Source: DASSUW01 sp963789005 (lineage in GTDB: Bacteria > Actinomycetota > Thermoleophilia > Solirubrobacterales > Solirubrobacteraceae). Taken from it: a stretch of 64,000 nt of DNA. Shown piece by piece: positions 44,108 to 53,001 of the stretch. The notes beneath the pieces were generated by a model. That model had not been told where the DNA came from, ran no database searches, and worked only from the letters and a program-made list of their open reading frames with translations. The stretch spans positions 496,001 through 560,000 of the forward strand of contig CAWBIZ010000011.1 in assembly GCA_963789005.1 (NCBI GenBank), given 5' to 3'. The translations under genes and the position numbers were made by a program. How positions within the stretch are numbered: position 1 is the stretch's first letter; each line of letters starts with the position of its first letter.

Positions 44108-45469
44108 ATGCCTCATCTCGTGCAGGTGCCGCGGCGCGCGGCGCTCCTCGTACTCCTCATCGCCTTCATCGCGGCGCTGGCCCCGGCCGCGGCGCACGCC
44201 GCCACCGAGCGCGCGCGGATCACCTGGAACACGCAGACCGACATCGACCTGCACGTCTACGACGAGGCCGGCAACCACGCCTTCTACGGCGCGCCGAACG
44301 CGATCCCGAGCGCGACGCTGTCCTCGGACAACACGGTGGGCCTCGGACCCGAGACCTTCACGGACGACGAAAGTCCGGGCACAGCGCGCACGTTCCGGCT
44401 CGAGGCCTGTTACTTCGCCGACCCGTCCGACGCGGGTCCGACCACCGTCTCCGGGACGATCACGAACGGCGACGGGAGCACCGCGCCGATCTCGCTCGTG
44501 CTCAACGCAGTCGGTGAGTGCGCAGAGCTCGGCACGTCGACGGGCCGCGGGGTCGACAGCGACGGTGACGGCATCCTCGACGCCGCCGACCGCTGCCCGG
44601 CGCAGCCCGCGCCCGGCACCGCCGACGGCTGCCCGCCGCCCGAGAACCGGCCGCCGGTCGCGGTCAGCGACCACTGGTCGGTGCGCGCCGGCGGCTACGT
44701 GTACGACAACGCGCTCAGGAACGACCGCGATCCCGACGGTGACCGGTTCACGCCACGCGTCACGTCGATCTCGTTCCGAGCCACCGAGTGGTCGGGGATG
44801 GAGCTCGACGGCACGTTCAACTACATGGCCGGGCCCGGGACCCGGGTCCGCCAGCGCAAGGTCATCACGTACCACCTGGTCGATGCCCGCGGGGCGCGCT
44901 CGGCGCCGGCGACGGTGACGATCGACGTGATCCCGCCCGGCGCGCGGGGCGCCTCACCCCTGCGAGGACGGCGCGGCGGGGCGCGAGCGAGCGCGGCCCC
45001 GCGCTGGTACTCGAACTCGACGTTCCTCTACTCGTGCTTCGGCGCCGGCTTCGACCGAACGTGCTATGGCGTCCTGTCCCCCGGGCAGGTGCAGGCGCTG
45101 AACGCGACGACCCCGTGGATCTCGCGCCCCTCGCCGTCCGAGGCGGCGCGGGCATGCGCGCTGGCCTTCGGGCGCGGCGGCCCCGCGCGCTGCGCGACCA
45201 ACCTCGTCGCCGGCGCCCTGACCCGCGCGGGCGACAAGCAGATCATCCGCGTGGCCGCTCAGGACGGCGACTGCCTGCTGTTCAAGCAGGACCTCAACCG
45301 CACGCCCCTCCACCCGCTGGCCGGCTCGTGGACGAAGCCCGACTACCACCCGATTCACTCGTACATGCGTAAGGGGACGTGGGGAACGTGGGGCAAGTGG
45401 CAGGTGCCCGTCAGCTGCACCGCGGGCGCCGCCTGGATGTACTTCCCCAAGGACCTCGTGCGGCGCTAG
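44108..45469 (+). CDS. Secreted multi-domain protein with Ca-binding repeat
   Basis: A 453-residue exported protein. Signal peptide RRAALLVLLIAFIAALAPAA; a beta domain reminiscent of YfaP (TWNTQTDIDLHVYDEAGNHA); a thrombospondin type 3 loop DSDGDGILDAADRCP that should bind calcium; a cadherin/Ig-like domain (PPVAVSDHWSVRAGGYVYDN); and a cysteine-containing C-terminal region of unknown type. The role is probably surface adhesion or matrix. The stop shares CTAG with the convergent gene. Confidence 0.72.
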   Translation: MPHLVQVPRRAALLVLLIAFIAALAPAAAHAATERARITWNTQTDIDLHVYDEAGNHAFYGAPNAIPSATLSSDNTVGLGPETFTDDESPGTARTFRLEACYFADPSDAGPTTVSGTITNGDGSTAPISLVLNAVGECAELGTSTGRGVDSDGDGILDAADRCPAQPAPGTADGCPPPENRPPVAVSDHWSVRAGGYVYDNALRNDRDPDGDRFTPRVTSISFRATEWSGMELDGTFNYMAGPGTRVRQRKVITYHLVDARGARSAPATVTIDVIPPGARGASPLRGRRGGARASAAPRWYSNSTFLYSCFGAGFDRTCYGVLSPGQVQALNATTPWISRPSPSEAARACALAFGRGGPARCATNLVAGALTRAGDKQIIRVAAQDGDCLLFKQDLNRTPLHPLAGSWTKPDYHPIHSYMRKGTWGTWGKWQVPVSCTAGAAWMYFPKDLVRR

Positions 45470-46167
45470 CGGGCGGTCCAGCCCAGGTCCATCGTCACGG
45501 CCGCGCCGCTGAAGGCGCGGCCGGTGGGTCCGAGGAGGAAGGCGACCGTGTCGGCGACCTCCTCGGGCTCGATCAGCCGCTTGATCGCGTGCGGCGCGAT
45601 GACGTCGTCGAGGGTGCGGTCGTCGGTGATCTGCTTCTCCACGAGCGGCGTTCGCACGTAGCCGGGGCAGACCGCGGTGGCGAGGATGCCGTGCTCGGCG
45701 CCCTCGAGCGCGAGCGTCTTCACGAGGCCGAGCAGCCCGTGCTTGGCCGACACATACGCGCTCTTGAACGGCGACGCGACCAGGCCGTGCACGGAGGCGA
45801 CGGCCACGAAGCGCCCGTCACCGCTCTCGCGCAGTGCCGGCCACGCGGCGCGGGCGAGCAGGAACGGGCTCGTGAGCAGGAGCGCGAGCATCGCGTCCCA
45901 GCGGTCCTCGGGGAACTCCTCGATCGGCGCGACGTGCTGGACGCCGGCGTTGGGCACCACCGCGTCGAGGCGCCCGAAGCGCTCGAGCGCCGCCTCGATC
46001 GCGGCGCGGTTGCCCTCGCGCGTCGTGAGGTCGGCCTCGAACGGCTCCCCCGGCCCGCCGGCGGGCTCGAGGTCGACGGCCAGCACGTCCCAGCCGTCGG
46101 ACACCAGGCGCTCGGCGATCGCCTGCCCGATCCCGCTCGCCGCGCCGGTTACGACTGCCGCTCGCAC
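45466..46167 (-). CDS. 3-Hydroxybutyrate dehydrogenase-like SDR
   Basis: A 233-residue short-chain dehydrogenase. TGAASGIGQAIAERL binds NAD, PNAGVQHVAPIEEFPEDRWD and SAYVSAKHGLLGLVKTLALE (Tyr/Lys) form the active site, and VCPGYVRTPLVEKQI is typical of 3-hydroxybutyrate dehydrogenases, which link PHB or ketone-body carbon to acetoacetate. The GTG at 46167 has a TAGGCT box six bases upstream, following a hairpin. Confidence 0.85.
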   Translation of the reverse strand: MRAAVVTGAASGIGQAIAERLVSDGWDVLAVDLEPAGGPGEPFEADLTTREGNRAAIEAALERFGRLDAVVPNAGVQHVAPIEEFPEDRWDAMLALLLTSPFLLARAAWPALRESGDGRFVAVASVHGLVASPFKSAYVSAKHGLLGLVKTLALEGAEHGILATAVCPGYVRTPLVEKQITDDRTLDDVIAPHAIKRLIEPEEVADTVAFLLGPTGRAFSGAAVTMDLGWTAR

Positions 46168-46179
46168 CGCGTCAGCCTA

Positions 46180-46196
46180 AAGGGGTCTGACCCCTT
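46180..46196. terminator. Small perfect hairpin between two minus-strand genes
   Basis: AAGGGGT-CTG-ACCCCTT forms a 7-bp stem with 3-base loop, right after the DUF1707 stop (46202). On the minus strand it is followed by three Ts, so it may end that transcript while abutting the next gene's -10 box. The TCTGACCCC half recurs at 61299-61307. Confidence 0.5.
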
Positions 46197-46201
46197 CAGG
46201 T

Positions 46202-46771
46202 TCAGTCCTCGAGGTCGGCGAAGGCGCGTCGGACCGGCAGCGGGGCGGTGCCGATGACCACGAGCTGGGTGGTGCCGTCGTCGAACTCGTCGAGGTCGAT
46301 CGTGATCCGCTCGCGGTCCTTGTAGAGCAGCGCGAGCAGGCCGACCGGGAACACGAAGACGGCGACGAGGTACGTCCACCCCGGGCGGGTCTCGCGCTCG
46401 AACCGCAGGCGCCCGTCATGCACCTGCGTGATGTCGTAGCCCCAGCGCACCATCGGCGGCGCCACGTCGGCGACCAGCTCGCGCATCGTGGTGCGCGCGC
46501 TCGCCGGCGAGTGCCAGCGGGCGTGGAAGCCCATCCGCCCGGGCAGCCACGGCCGCCGCCGGCTCCGGCGCGCGGGCGGCTGCGGCGGTGGGGCGGGCTC
46601 GCCCGGCAGGTCGGCGTGCAGCTCGGCCAGCTCGTGCACCCAGCGCGCACTGTAGGCCTGCGCCGTGCGCTCGTCGAGCTCGTCGACGGTGAGGCGCCCG
46701 ACCGACGCGTGATGGCGCAGCGCGTCGACGGTGCGCTCGCGGTCGTCGTCTGATGCGCGGAGGTCGGCCAC
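46202..46771 (-). CDS. DUF1707 (SHOCT-like) domain membrane protein
   Basis: A 189-residue protein. The N-terminal 55 residues (MADLRASDDDRERTVDALRH then GRLTVDELDERTAQAYSA) are a DUF1707 domain, common in actinobacteria. A polyproline linker and a basic patch lead to a single C-terminal membrane helix (TYLVAVFVFPVGLLALLYK) and a short beta-rich tail. Function is unknown. GTG start; weak TACTGC box four bases upstream. Confidence 0.72.
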   Translation of the reverse strand: MADLRASDDDRERTVDALRHHASVGRLTVDELDERTAQAYSARWVHELAELHADLPGEPAPPPQPPARRSRRRPWLPGRMGFHARWHSPASARTTMRELVADVAPPMVRWGYDITQVHDGRLRFERETRPGWTYLVAVFVFPVGLLALLYKDRERITIDLDEFDDGTTQLVVIGTAPLPVRRAFADLED

Positions 46772-46812
46772 ACTCGCAGTATCGTCACCCTGGGCGAGTC
46801 GAGGGAGGAGCG

Positions 46813-48372
46813 ATGACGCTGGAGATCGGGTCGTACGAGGAAGCCGTCGCCGCGCACGAGTGGCAGGTTCCCGAGCGCTACAACATCGCCGCCGACTGCT
46901 GCGACAAGCATCCGGCCGACAAGCTCGCGATGATCCACGAGGACTTCGAGGGCACGGTCCGCGAGGTCACCTGGGGCGAGCTGCAGGAGTGGTCGAACCG
47001 CTTCGCGAACGTGCTGCGCGCCCACGGTGTAGAGCGTGGTGACCGCGTCGCCATGCTGCTGCCCCCGACCCCGGAGACCGCCGCGGCCTTCTTCGGCACC
47101 TACAAGGCCGGCGCGATCCTGCTCTCGATGTCGATCCTCTACGGCGACGACGGCATCCGCCACCGGATCACCGACTCCGAGCCGAAGGTGCTCGTGACCA
47201 ACGCGGACAACGCCGACCGCGCGGAGGCGGCCGAGACGCTGATCCTCGACGAGGACCTGCTCGCCCAGGGCGATCCGGAGTTCGAGCCGGTCGACACCGC
47301 GGCCGACGACCCCGCGCAGCTCTACTACTCCTCGGGCACCACCGGGCTCGCCAAGGGCATCCTGCACGCGCACCGCTACCTGCTCGCGCACGAGGAGTTC
47401 GTCTACTGCCACGACGTGCGCGACGGGGAGCGCTTCCACGGCATGGGCGAGTGGGCGTGGGCGGCCGGCATCGCACCGCTGCTCGGGCCGTGGCGGCTCG
47501 GCGCGGTGCAGCTCGTCTACCAGCGCAAGGGCGGCTTCGATCCGCACAAGCAGCTCGACTTCCTGTCGCGCCACGAGGTCACCAACGTCTTCACGACGCC
47601 GACGGCGATGCGCTCGATGATGTCGATCGCCGACGCGGGCGAGCGCTACCCGCAGCAGTTCCGTCGCGTGTGCTCCGCCGGCGAGCCGCTCAACCCCGAG
47701 GCCATCCGCTGGTTCCGCGACCAGTACGGGATCACGGTGCTCGACTACTACGGGCTCACGGAGTCGTACCCGCTGGTCGCCAACTACCCGTTCATGGACG
47801 TCCGCGAGGGCTCGATGGGCAAGCCGATGCCGGGCTGGGACGTGCAGATCCTCGACGAGGACGAGAAGCCCGTGCCGCAGGGCGAGCGCGGGGAGATCTG
47901 CCTGCGCGCGCGCTCGAACCCGCACTACCCGCTCGGGTACTGGCGCAACGACGAGGCGGGCGAGGAGACGTTCGGCGGCGAGTGGTTCCACTCCAAGGAC
48001 GCGGCGCGGATCGACGAGGACGGCTACGTCTGGTACGAGGGCCGCGCCGACGACGTCATCATCGCCGCGGGCTACCGGATCGGCCCGTTCGAGGTCGAGT
48101 CCGCGTGCCTCGAGCACAAGGCGGTGGCCGAGGCCGCTGCCGTGGCCTCGCCCGACGAGCGCCGCGGCAACGTCGTCAAGGCGTTCATCGTGCTCGCCTC
48201 CGGCCACGAGCCGTCCGACGAGCTGGTGGAGGAGCTCCAGCAGTTCGTGCGCGGGCGGCTGTCGGCCTACGCCTACCCGCGCCGGATCGAGTTCGTCGAC
48301 GAGCTGCCCAAGACGCTCACCGGCAAGATCCGGCGGATCGAGCTGCGCCGGCAGGAGATGGACTCGGGGTGA
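46813..48372 (+). CDS. Acyl-CoA synthetase (medium-chain type)
   Basis: A 519-residue AMP-forming acyl-CoA ligase. YYSSGTTGLAKGILHAHRYL is the P-loop, VLDYYGLTESYPLVANYPF the acyl pocket, GRADDVIIAAGYRIGPFEVE the hinge, and PKTLTGKIRRIEL holds the catalytic Lys. The sequence resembles acetyl/medium-chain synthetases of the AcsM type; the chain length preferred is uncertain. GGGAGGAG precedes the ATG at 46813. It is divergent from the DUF1707 gene and 8 bases before the transglutaminase gene. Confidence 0.85.
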   Translation: MTLEIGSYEEAVAAHEWQVPERYNIAADCCDKHPADKLAMIHEDFEGTVREVTWGELQEWSNRFANVLRAHGVERGDRVAMLLPPTPETAAAFFGTYKAGAILLSMSILYGDDGIRHRITDSEPKVLVTNADNADRAEAAETLILDEDLLAQGDPEFEPVDTAADDPAQLYYSSGTTGLAKGILHAHRYLLAHEEFVYCHDVRDGERFHGMGEWAWAAGIAPLLGPWRLGAVQLVYQRKGGFDPHKQLDFLSRHEVTNVFTTPTAMRSMMSIADAGERYPQQFRRVCSAGEPLNPEAIRWFRDQYGITVLDYYGLTESYPLVANYPFMDVREGSMGKPMPGWDVQILDEDEKPVPQGERGEICLRARSNPHYPLGYWRNDEAGEETFGGEWFHSKDAARIDEDGYVWYEGRADDVIIAAGYRIGPFEVESACLEHKAVAEAAAVASPDERRGNVVKAFIVLASGHEPSDELVEELQQFVRGRLSAYAYPRRIEFVDELPKTLTGKIRRIELRRQEMDSG

Positions 48373-48379
48373 TCGCGGG

Positions 48380-50731
48380 GTGAAAGCGCCGTCGGCCCTG
48401 GTCCCCGTCTGGGCCGCGCGCCTCGTCGGCTTCGCCGCGCTCGCCTCGCTGGGTGCGCTCGAGTGGCAGCGGATGGTCCAGGGCCTGGGCTCGGGCCGCG
48501 CGCTGCTGTGGGTGGCGGTGGCGACCGCGGCGGGAGCGGGCGTGCTCGCCTGCGCGCGGCTGCCGCGCCGGCGCCAGGCCGCCGGCGTGCTCGCCGTCGC
48601 GGCGCTCGCCCTGGTCGCCGCGGTCGCGGTGTCCGGGATCGAGCTCGCGCTGCTGCGGCCGGCGCGCTGGGGCGAGCTCGCCGAGGGGGTGGCGAGCGGC
48701 CTGCAGTCGCTCGGCACGGTGCGCCTGCCGTACGCCGGCGTCGACCCGTGGCCGCGGATCGCGCTCCAGCTCGCGGGCGCGCTGCTGCTGACGATGGCCG
48801 CGCTCGTGGCCTGCTGGCCACGCGGAGACAACCGTCCCCGCGCAACCCAGGGCTACCCGTTCTTCTCGCTGGTCGCGCTGCTCGTGCTCGTGGCCGCGCC
48901 GGTGATCTCGCTCGGCGGCACGCGGCCGTTGCTGCTGGGCGCGGCGATCGCGGCGCTGACGGTGTGCTTCCTGTGGCTCGAGCGGCTGCCGCTGCGCCCC
49001 GGGCTGGGCGTGGCCGCCCTCGTCGGCCTCGCGCTCGGGGGAGCGCTGCCGCTCGCCGCCGTGGCCGACCGCGGCGAGCCGTGGTTCGACTACAAGGCGT
49101 TCGCCGAGGGCCTGGGCCCCGACGACCCCGTGCGCTTCGACTGGACGCAGAGCTACGGGCCGGTCGACTGGCCGCGCGACGGCAACGAGGTCATGCGCGC
49201 GCGCTCCGACAAGCCGCACTACTGGAAGGTCGAGAACCTCGAGCGCTTCGACGGCCTCGGGTGGGCCGACGCCGGGCCGGTGAGCAGCCGCGACGCCGCG
49301 CTCGAGACCGAGATCCGCGAGGACTGGCGCGACCGGCCGGCCTGGCGCGACCGGATCGAGGTCACGGTGCGGCGCATGCGCACGCGCGACGTCCCGGCCC
49401 CGGGGGCGATCATGGAGATCGCGTCGTCCACCCGTCCGCTGCAGCCCGCCCGCGAGGCTGGGCGCTGGACGTCCGCCACCGAGCTGCGGCGGGGCGACTC
49501 GTACCGCGCGGTGGTCTACACGCCGAAGCCCACGCCGGGCGAGCTGCGGGCCGCCCAGGTCACCGGCTTCACCCCGGAGCGCGCCGACGACCTCGAGCTG
49601 ACCGTGCCGTTCCTGCCGGGCCGGATGCCGACGGTCCGCTCGGTCGGCGGCCCGGGCCCTGGCCGGCTGGAGAGCGCGGTGGTGCACTTCCGGCCGTTCG
49701 GCTCAGGCGCCGAGCCGTACGTCTCGTATCCGAGCGTGCGCCGGACGCGCTACGACGCAGGCGCGCAGACGCTGCGGCGCTCGGCCTACCGGCGTACGTG
49801 GGCGCTCGCGCAGCGTCTGCAGGTGAACGCCGAGACGCCGTTCGAATACGTGCTCGCGGTCGACGCGTACCTGGCGAGCGGCTTCGGGTACTCCGAGCGG
49901 CCGACGCCCCCGGCTCGCGGCCGCGCCCCGCTCGACGCGTTCCTGATCGACACGCGCGACGGCTACTGCCAGCACTTCGCGGGCGCGATGGCGCTGCTGC
50001 TGCGCATGGGCGGGATCCCGGCGCGCGTGGCGACGGGCTTCAGCCCCGGCGGCTTCTCCGACCGCCGCGACGCCTGGATCGTCCGCGACACCGACGCCCA
50101 CGCGTGGGTGGAGGCGTGGTTCGACGAGCTCGGCTGGGTGACGTTCGACCCGACGCCCGACGCGACCCCCGCCCGCTCGCAGATCGCCGCGCTCGAGGCG
50201 CCCGCGCCGGCGGCCCCGTCCGGGGGGTCCGGCGGCTCCGGCGGCGTTGCGGGCGGCGGCGCGCCGGCCCAGCGCGGCGGCGGGCTGCGGCCGGACCTGG
50301 CGTTCGACGTGCAGGCCGAGGAAGCGGCGGCCGCGGGCGGCGACGGCGGCGGCACGCCGTGGTGGGCCTGGGCCGGGCTGGCGGCACTGGCCGTGGGCCT
50401 CGCGTGGATGGCGGCGCGTTCGTTCCGCCGGCGTCGCGCCCGCGGCGCGCTCACGCCGCTCGACCGCGCGGTCGCCGAGCTCGAGGCCGCGCTTCGCCGC
50501 GCGGGCCGGCCGCTACCTACGGGCACGACCCTTCAGCAGCTCGAGCGCAGCCTCGGCACCTCGGCCGAGGCGACCGCGTACCTGCGGGCCCTCAGCGCCT
50601 CGCGCTACGGCCCGGACCCGCGGATCCCGACCGCCGCCGAGCGCCGCGCGCTCCGCCGGGCGCTGGCGCAGGGGCTCGGCGTCGCGGGCCGCCTGCGCGC
50701 CCTCTGGGCACTGCCGCCGCGGCCCCGCTAG
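48380..50731 (+). CDS. TgpA-type membrane transglutaminase-like protein
   Basis: A 783-residue membrane protein. Six or so N-terminal helices (1-225) are followed by a large periplasmic region with a transglutaminase-like domain: GYCQHFAGAMALLLRMGGIP (catalytic Cys), TDAHAWVEAWFDELGWVTFD (His and Asp). A glycine/serine linker, one more helix (WWAWAGLAALAVGLAWMAAR) and a DUF4129-like tail follow. Relatives usually lie with moxR and DUF58 genes, which are absent here. The start is GTG. The stop shares CTAG with the convergent thyX-like gene. Confidence 0.82.
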   Translation: MKAPSALVPVWAARLVGFAALASLGALEWQRMVQGLGSGRALLWVAVATAAGAGVLACARLPRRRQAAGVLAVAALALVAAVAVSGIELALLRPARWGELAEGVASGLQSLGTVRLPYAGVDPWPRIALQLAGALLLTMAALVACWPRGDNRPRATQGYPFFSLVALLVLVAAPVISLGGTRPLLLGAAIAALTVCFLWLERLPLRPGLGVAALVGLALGGALPLAAVADRGEPWFDYKAFAEGLGPDDPVRFDWTQSYGPVDWPRDGNEVMRARSDKPHYWKVENLERFDGLGWADAGPVSSRDAALETEIREDWRDRPAWRDRIEVTVRRMRTRDVPAPGAIMEIASSTRPLQPAREAGRWTSATELRRGDSYRAVVYTPKPTPGELRAAQVTGFTPERADDLELTVPFLPGRMPTVRSVGGPGPGRLESAVVHFRPFGSGAEPYVSYPSVRRTRYDAGAQTLRRSAYRRTWALAQRLQVNAETPFEYVLAVDAYLASGFGYSERPTPPARGRAPLDAFLIDTRDGYCQHFAGAMALLLRMGGIPARVATGFSPGGFSDRRDAWIVRDTDAHAWVEAWFDELGWVTFDPTPDATPARSQIAALEAPAPAAPSGGSGGSGGVAGGGAPAQRGGGLRPDLAFDVQAEEAAAAGGDGGGTPWWAWAGLAALAVGLAWMAARSFRRRRARGALTPLDRAVAELEAALRRAGRPLPTGTTLQQLERSLGTSAEATAYLRALSASRYGPDPRIPTAAERRALRRALAQGLGVAGRLRALWALPPRPR

Positions 50732-52317
50732 CGGCTGAGCGCGGCCCGCCGCCGCTCCGACCGCATCTCGGAGAGGATGCGCTCGAGGCGTGGCTCCGAC
50801 GACCGGTCGACGTGGTCCATGGCGGCGGCCACCGCCGGGTGGCGCTCGGCGATCAGCGCGTGCAGCTCGTGCGCCACCGCGCGGTAGCTCGGGTGGCCCT
50901 CGCGGCCCGAGCGCAGCTCGATCAGGTGCATCGCCTCGCGGGCGTTCATGTCGAGCACGTAGCGCATCCGGTAGCCGAGGCAGAGCGCGTACGGCGCGGC
51001 CGACTCCAGCCCCGCGGCCGCGAGGCGCTCGTACTCCGTGCGCGAGCGCTCCAGCGCGCCCGCGTAGAGGTCGCCGCAGCCGGCGTTGGCCACCTCCTCG
51101 GGAACCGCGGCGCCGAGGTCGGGCGTCAGCGCCTGCCACTGCACGGTGAGCATGCGGTGGCGCTGGAGGTCGCGGAAGGCGCCGTAGTCGGAGACGACCT
51201 CGAAGCGGTAGCGGAGCGCCTCGAAGCCGCGCCCCGGCCGGTGACGCCGGTTGCGCCGCTCGCCGACGACGTCGGCGAGCGCATGAGCGCGCTCGTCCTC
51301 GGACATCGCCCGGACCGTCTCGAGCGTCTCCTGCTCGCTTGCCGCCGCCGCCTCGAACAGCAGCGCCGCCAGCAGCTGCTCCTCGTCGCCGTCGACGTGC
51401 AGCAGCCGCACCGACGGGCGGTCCTCGGGCGCCGGCTCCCGGCGATCGAGGCCGAGCCGCGCGACCCAGCGCTCGGTCGCCTCGCGGCGGCGCTCGAGGT
51501 GGCCGACCCACTCGCCGCCGCGCTCGGGGCGCTCGACGCGCGAGACGAAGCTCGGCATCGTCGCCTTGATCGCGTCGAGGATCATCTGCCCGTAGGCGCG
51601 CGCCTCGGGCAGCGGGTCGGCCATCAGGTGCAGGATCAGCTGCTCGTAGGCCTGCCCGCTGGCGTAGATGCCCATGTGCGAGAGCGAGGCGGCGGGCAGC
51701 AGGCCGCGCAGGAGGTCGAAGGCCTTGGCGTTGACCGCGCGCCGGCGGGCGGCGGGCGGCTCGCCCTCGGTCCGCGGGAACGTGTCGTCGACCCACGCGC
51801 GCACCCGCGGGAGCGCCTCGGCGTAGGCGCCGAACAGCGCGTCCATCGCCGCCTCGTACTCGGGTCCCAGCTCGGGGTCGCGGTAGTAGCGGTAGCCGCC
51901 GCCGGGCAGCGGCGCGTCGTAGGCGATGTAGCGCGTCGACTGCTCGAGGTAGGCGGCCAGGCGCGGCCGCTGCAGCGTCTTGGTGACGATGTTCGAGACG
52001 AACTCGCACGCGACGTGCGCGCCGCCGAGCTGGGCCACCGAGTCGTCGCCGTAGCCGACGAAGATCCGCTCGTACAGCTCGGCCGCCCGCTGTCCCTCGC
52101 CGGCATCGGGGCCGGAGTGCTCCGGGAGCGAGTCGGCGAACTCCTCCAGGAACAGCCGCCGCAGCGTCCCGGGATAGCGCGAGTAGCGCGCGAACAGCGC
52201 GCCCTTGACCGTCTCCGGCAGGTTGACGAGCGCGAACACCGGCCCGTCCAGATCGGTCACGTGCGGGGCGAGCCGGGCACGCTCCGCGGCGGTCAGGTCA
52301 TCGGACGGGTAGCGCAC
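50728..52317 (-). CDS. Tandem ThyX-like protein
   Basis: A 529-residue protein made of two ThyX-like halves. ThyX is the flavin-dependent thymidylate synthase, with signature RHR-x7-S-x-R. The first half reads RPRLAAYLEQSTRYI (R117, R119, S127, R129): His is changed to Pro but Ser and Arg stay. The second half reads RHRMLTVQWQALTPD (386-400): RHR stays but Ser and Arg are Ala and Thr. So each half has lost what the other keeps. It may form one composite site, or be inactive. GTG start with TAGGGT ten bases upstream. Confidence 0.78.
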   Translation of the reverse strand: MRYPSDDLTAAERARLAPHVTDLDGPVFALVNLPETVKGALFARYSRYPGTLRRLFLEEFADSLPEHSGPDAGEGQRAAELYERIFVGYGDDSVAQLGGAHVACEFVSNIVTKTLQRPRLAAYLEQSTRYIAYDAPLPGGGYRYYRDPELGPEYEAAMDALFGAYAEALPRVRAWVDDTFPRTEGEPPAARRRAVNAKAFDLLRGLLPAASLSHMGIYASGQAYEQLILHLMADPLPEARAYGQMILDAIKATMPSFVSRVERPERGGEWVGHLERRREATERWVARLGLDRREPAPEDRPSVRLLHVDGDEEQLLAALLFEAAAASEQETLETVRAMSEDERAHALADVVGERRNRRHRPGRGFEALRYRFEVVSDYGAFRDLQRHRMLTVQWQALTPDLGAAVPEEVANAGCGDLYAGALERSRTEYERLAAAGLESAAPYALCLGYRMRYVLDMNAREAMHLIELRSGREGHPSYRAVAHELHALIAERHPAVAAAMDHVDRSSEPRLERILSEMRSERRRAALSR

Positions 52318-52365
52318 TTACGCGGCCACCCTAGCGCGGCCCCCCGACCGATCCCGAAGCCCAGT

Positions 52366-52398
52366 GGAGCGGCCCGCCGACGAGCGGCGGACCGCTCC
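52366..52398 (-). terminator. Hairpin after the EF-hand-like secreted protein gene
   Basis: GGAGCGG pairs with CCGCTCC (7 bp), then one mismatch and five more pairs (CCGCC with GGCGG), loop of 7. It begins 10 bases beyond the stop at 52408 on the minus strand. There is no U-tract. Confidence 0.55.
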
Positions 52399-52407
52399 GA
52401 GAAGCGG

Positions 52408-52923
52408 CTACTCGGCGGCCTCCGGCTCGCCGTCCTCGTCCTCGTCCCGGGGATGGTTCGAGCGGTCGATCAGCTTGCGGGCGACGATCGCGTCGGACTC
52501 CTCGGCGACCTCGCCGCCGGCGGCCTCGGCCTCGGGAGCCTCGTCCTCGACGGGCGCGACGTACTTCGTCCGCTTGAGCATCCGCGCCTGGACCAGTACG
52601 CGGTCGCCGTCCTTGACGTCGGCGACGTCGCGCTTGCCGTCGCCGTTGGTGTCGGCGACGACGATCTTCGCGTCCTCGAGGTCGAACGCGATGGACTGCC
52701 CGACGTACCCGCCCTTCCGGACATGGGCGTTGCCGTGGTCGACCGCGACCGTGCCCGGAGCGGTGAACGTGCCCTTGAAGACGAACATGACCTTCTTCGC
52801 CTTCTTGTGCTTGCCCTTCACGTGCTCCTTGGCGGGTCGCTCGTGCTTCGACTCGGCGACTGCGGCCGCCGGTACGGCGAGGGCGGCGGCACCCAGGATC
52901 GTGGCGATGATGCGCTTGTTCAT
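52408..52923 (-). CDS. Secreted protein with EF-hand-like loop
   Basis: A 171-residue exported protein. Signal peptide NKRIIATILGAAALAVPAAA; a lysine-rich stretch; a beta domain VMFVFKGTFTAPGTVAVDHG; then ADTNGDGKRDVADVKDGDRV, which fits a calcium-binding EF-hand/dockerin loop, and a long acidic C-terminus. Function is unknown. ATG at 52923 is the natural signal-peptide start. Confidence 0.72.
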   Translation of the reverse strand: MNKRIIATILGAAALAVPAAAVAESKHERPAKEHVKGKHKKAKKVMFVFKGTFTAPGTVAVDHGNAHVRKGGYVGQSIAFDLEDAKIVVADTNGDGKRDVADVKDGDRVLVQARMLKRTKYVAPVEDEAPEAEAAGGEVAEESDAIVARKLIDRSNHPRDEDEDGEPEAAE

Positions 52924-53001
52924 GAAGGTGGTATCGGCCGCTCCGGCCGTCTACGCGACCGCGGCGGACGTTTTTCCGATCCGCGATCTAGCATCCGCGG
53001 C

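Noticed and set aside
50215..50290. Gly/Ser-coding GGC-rich run that looks like a DNA repeat
   Set aside because: It is a flexible protein linker between the transglutaminase domain and the last membrane helix, with no exact repeat unit.
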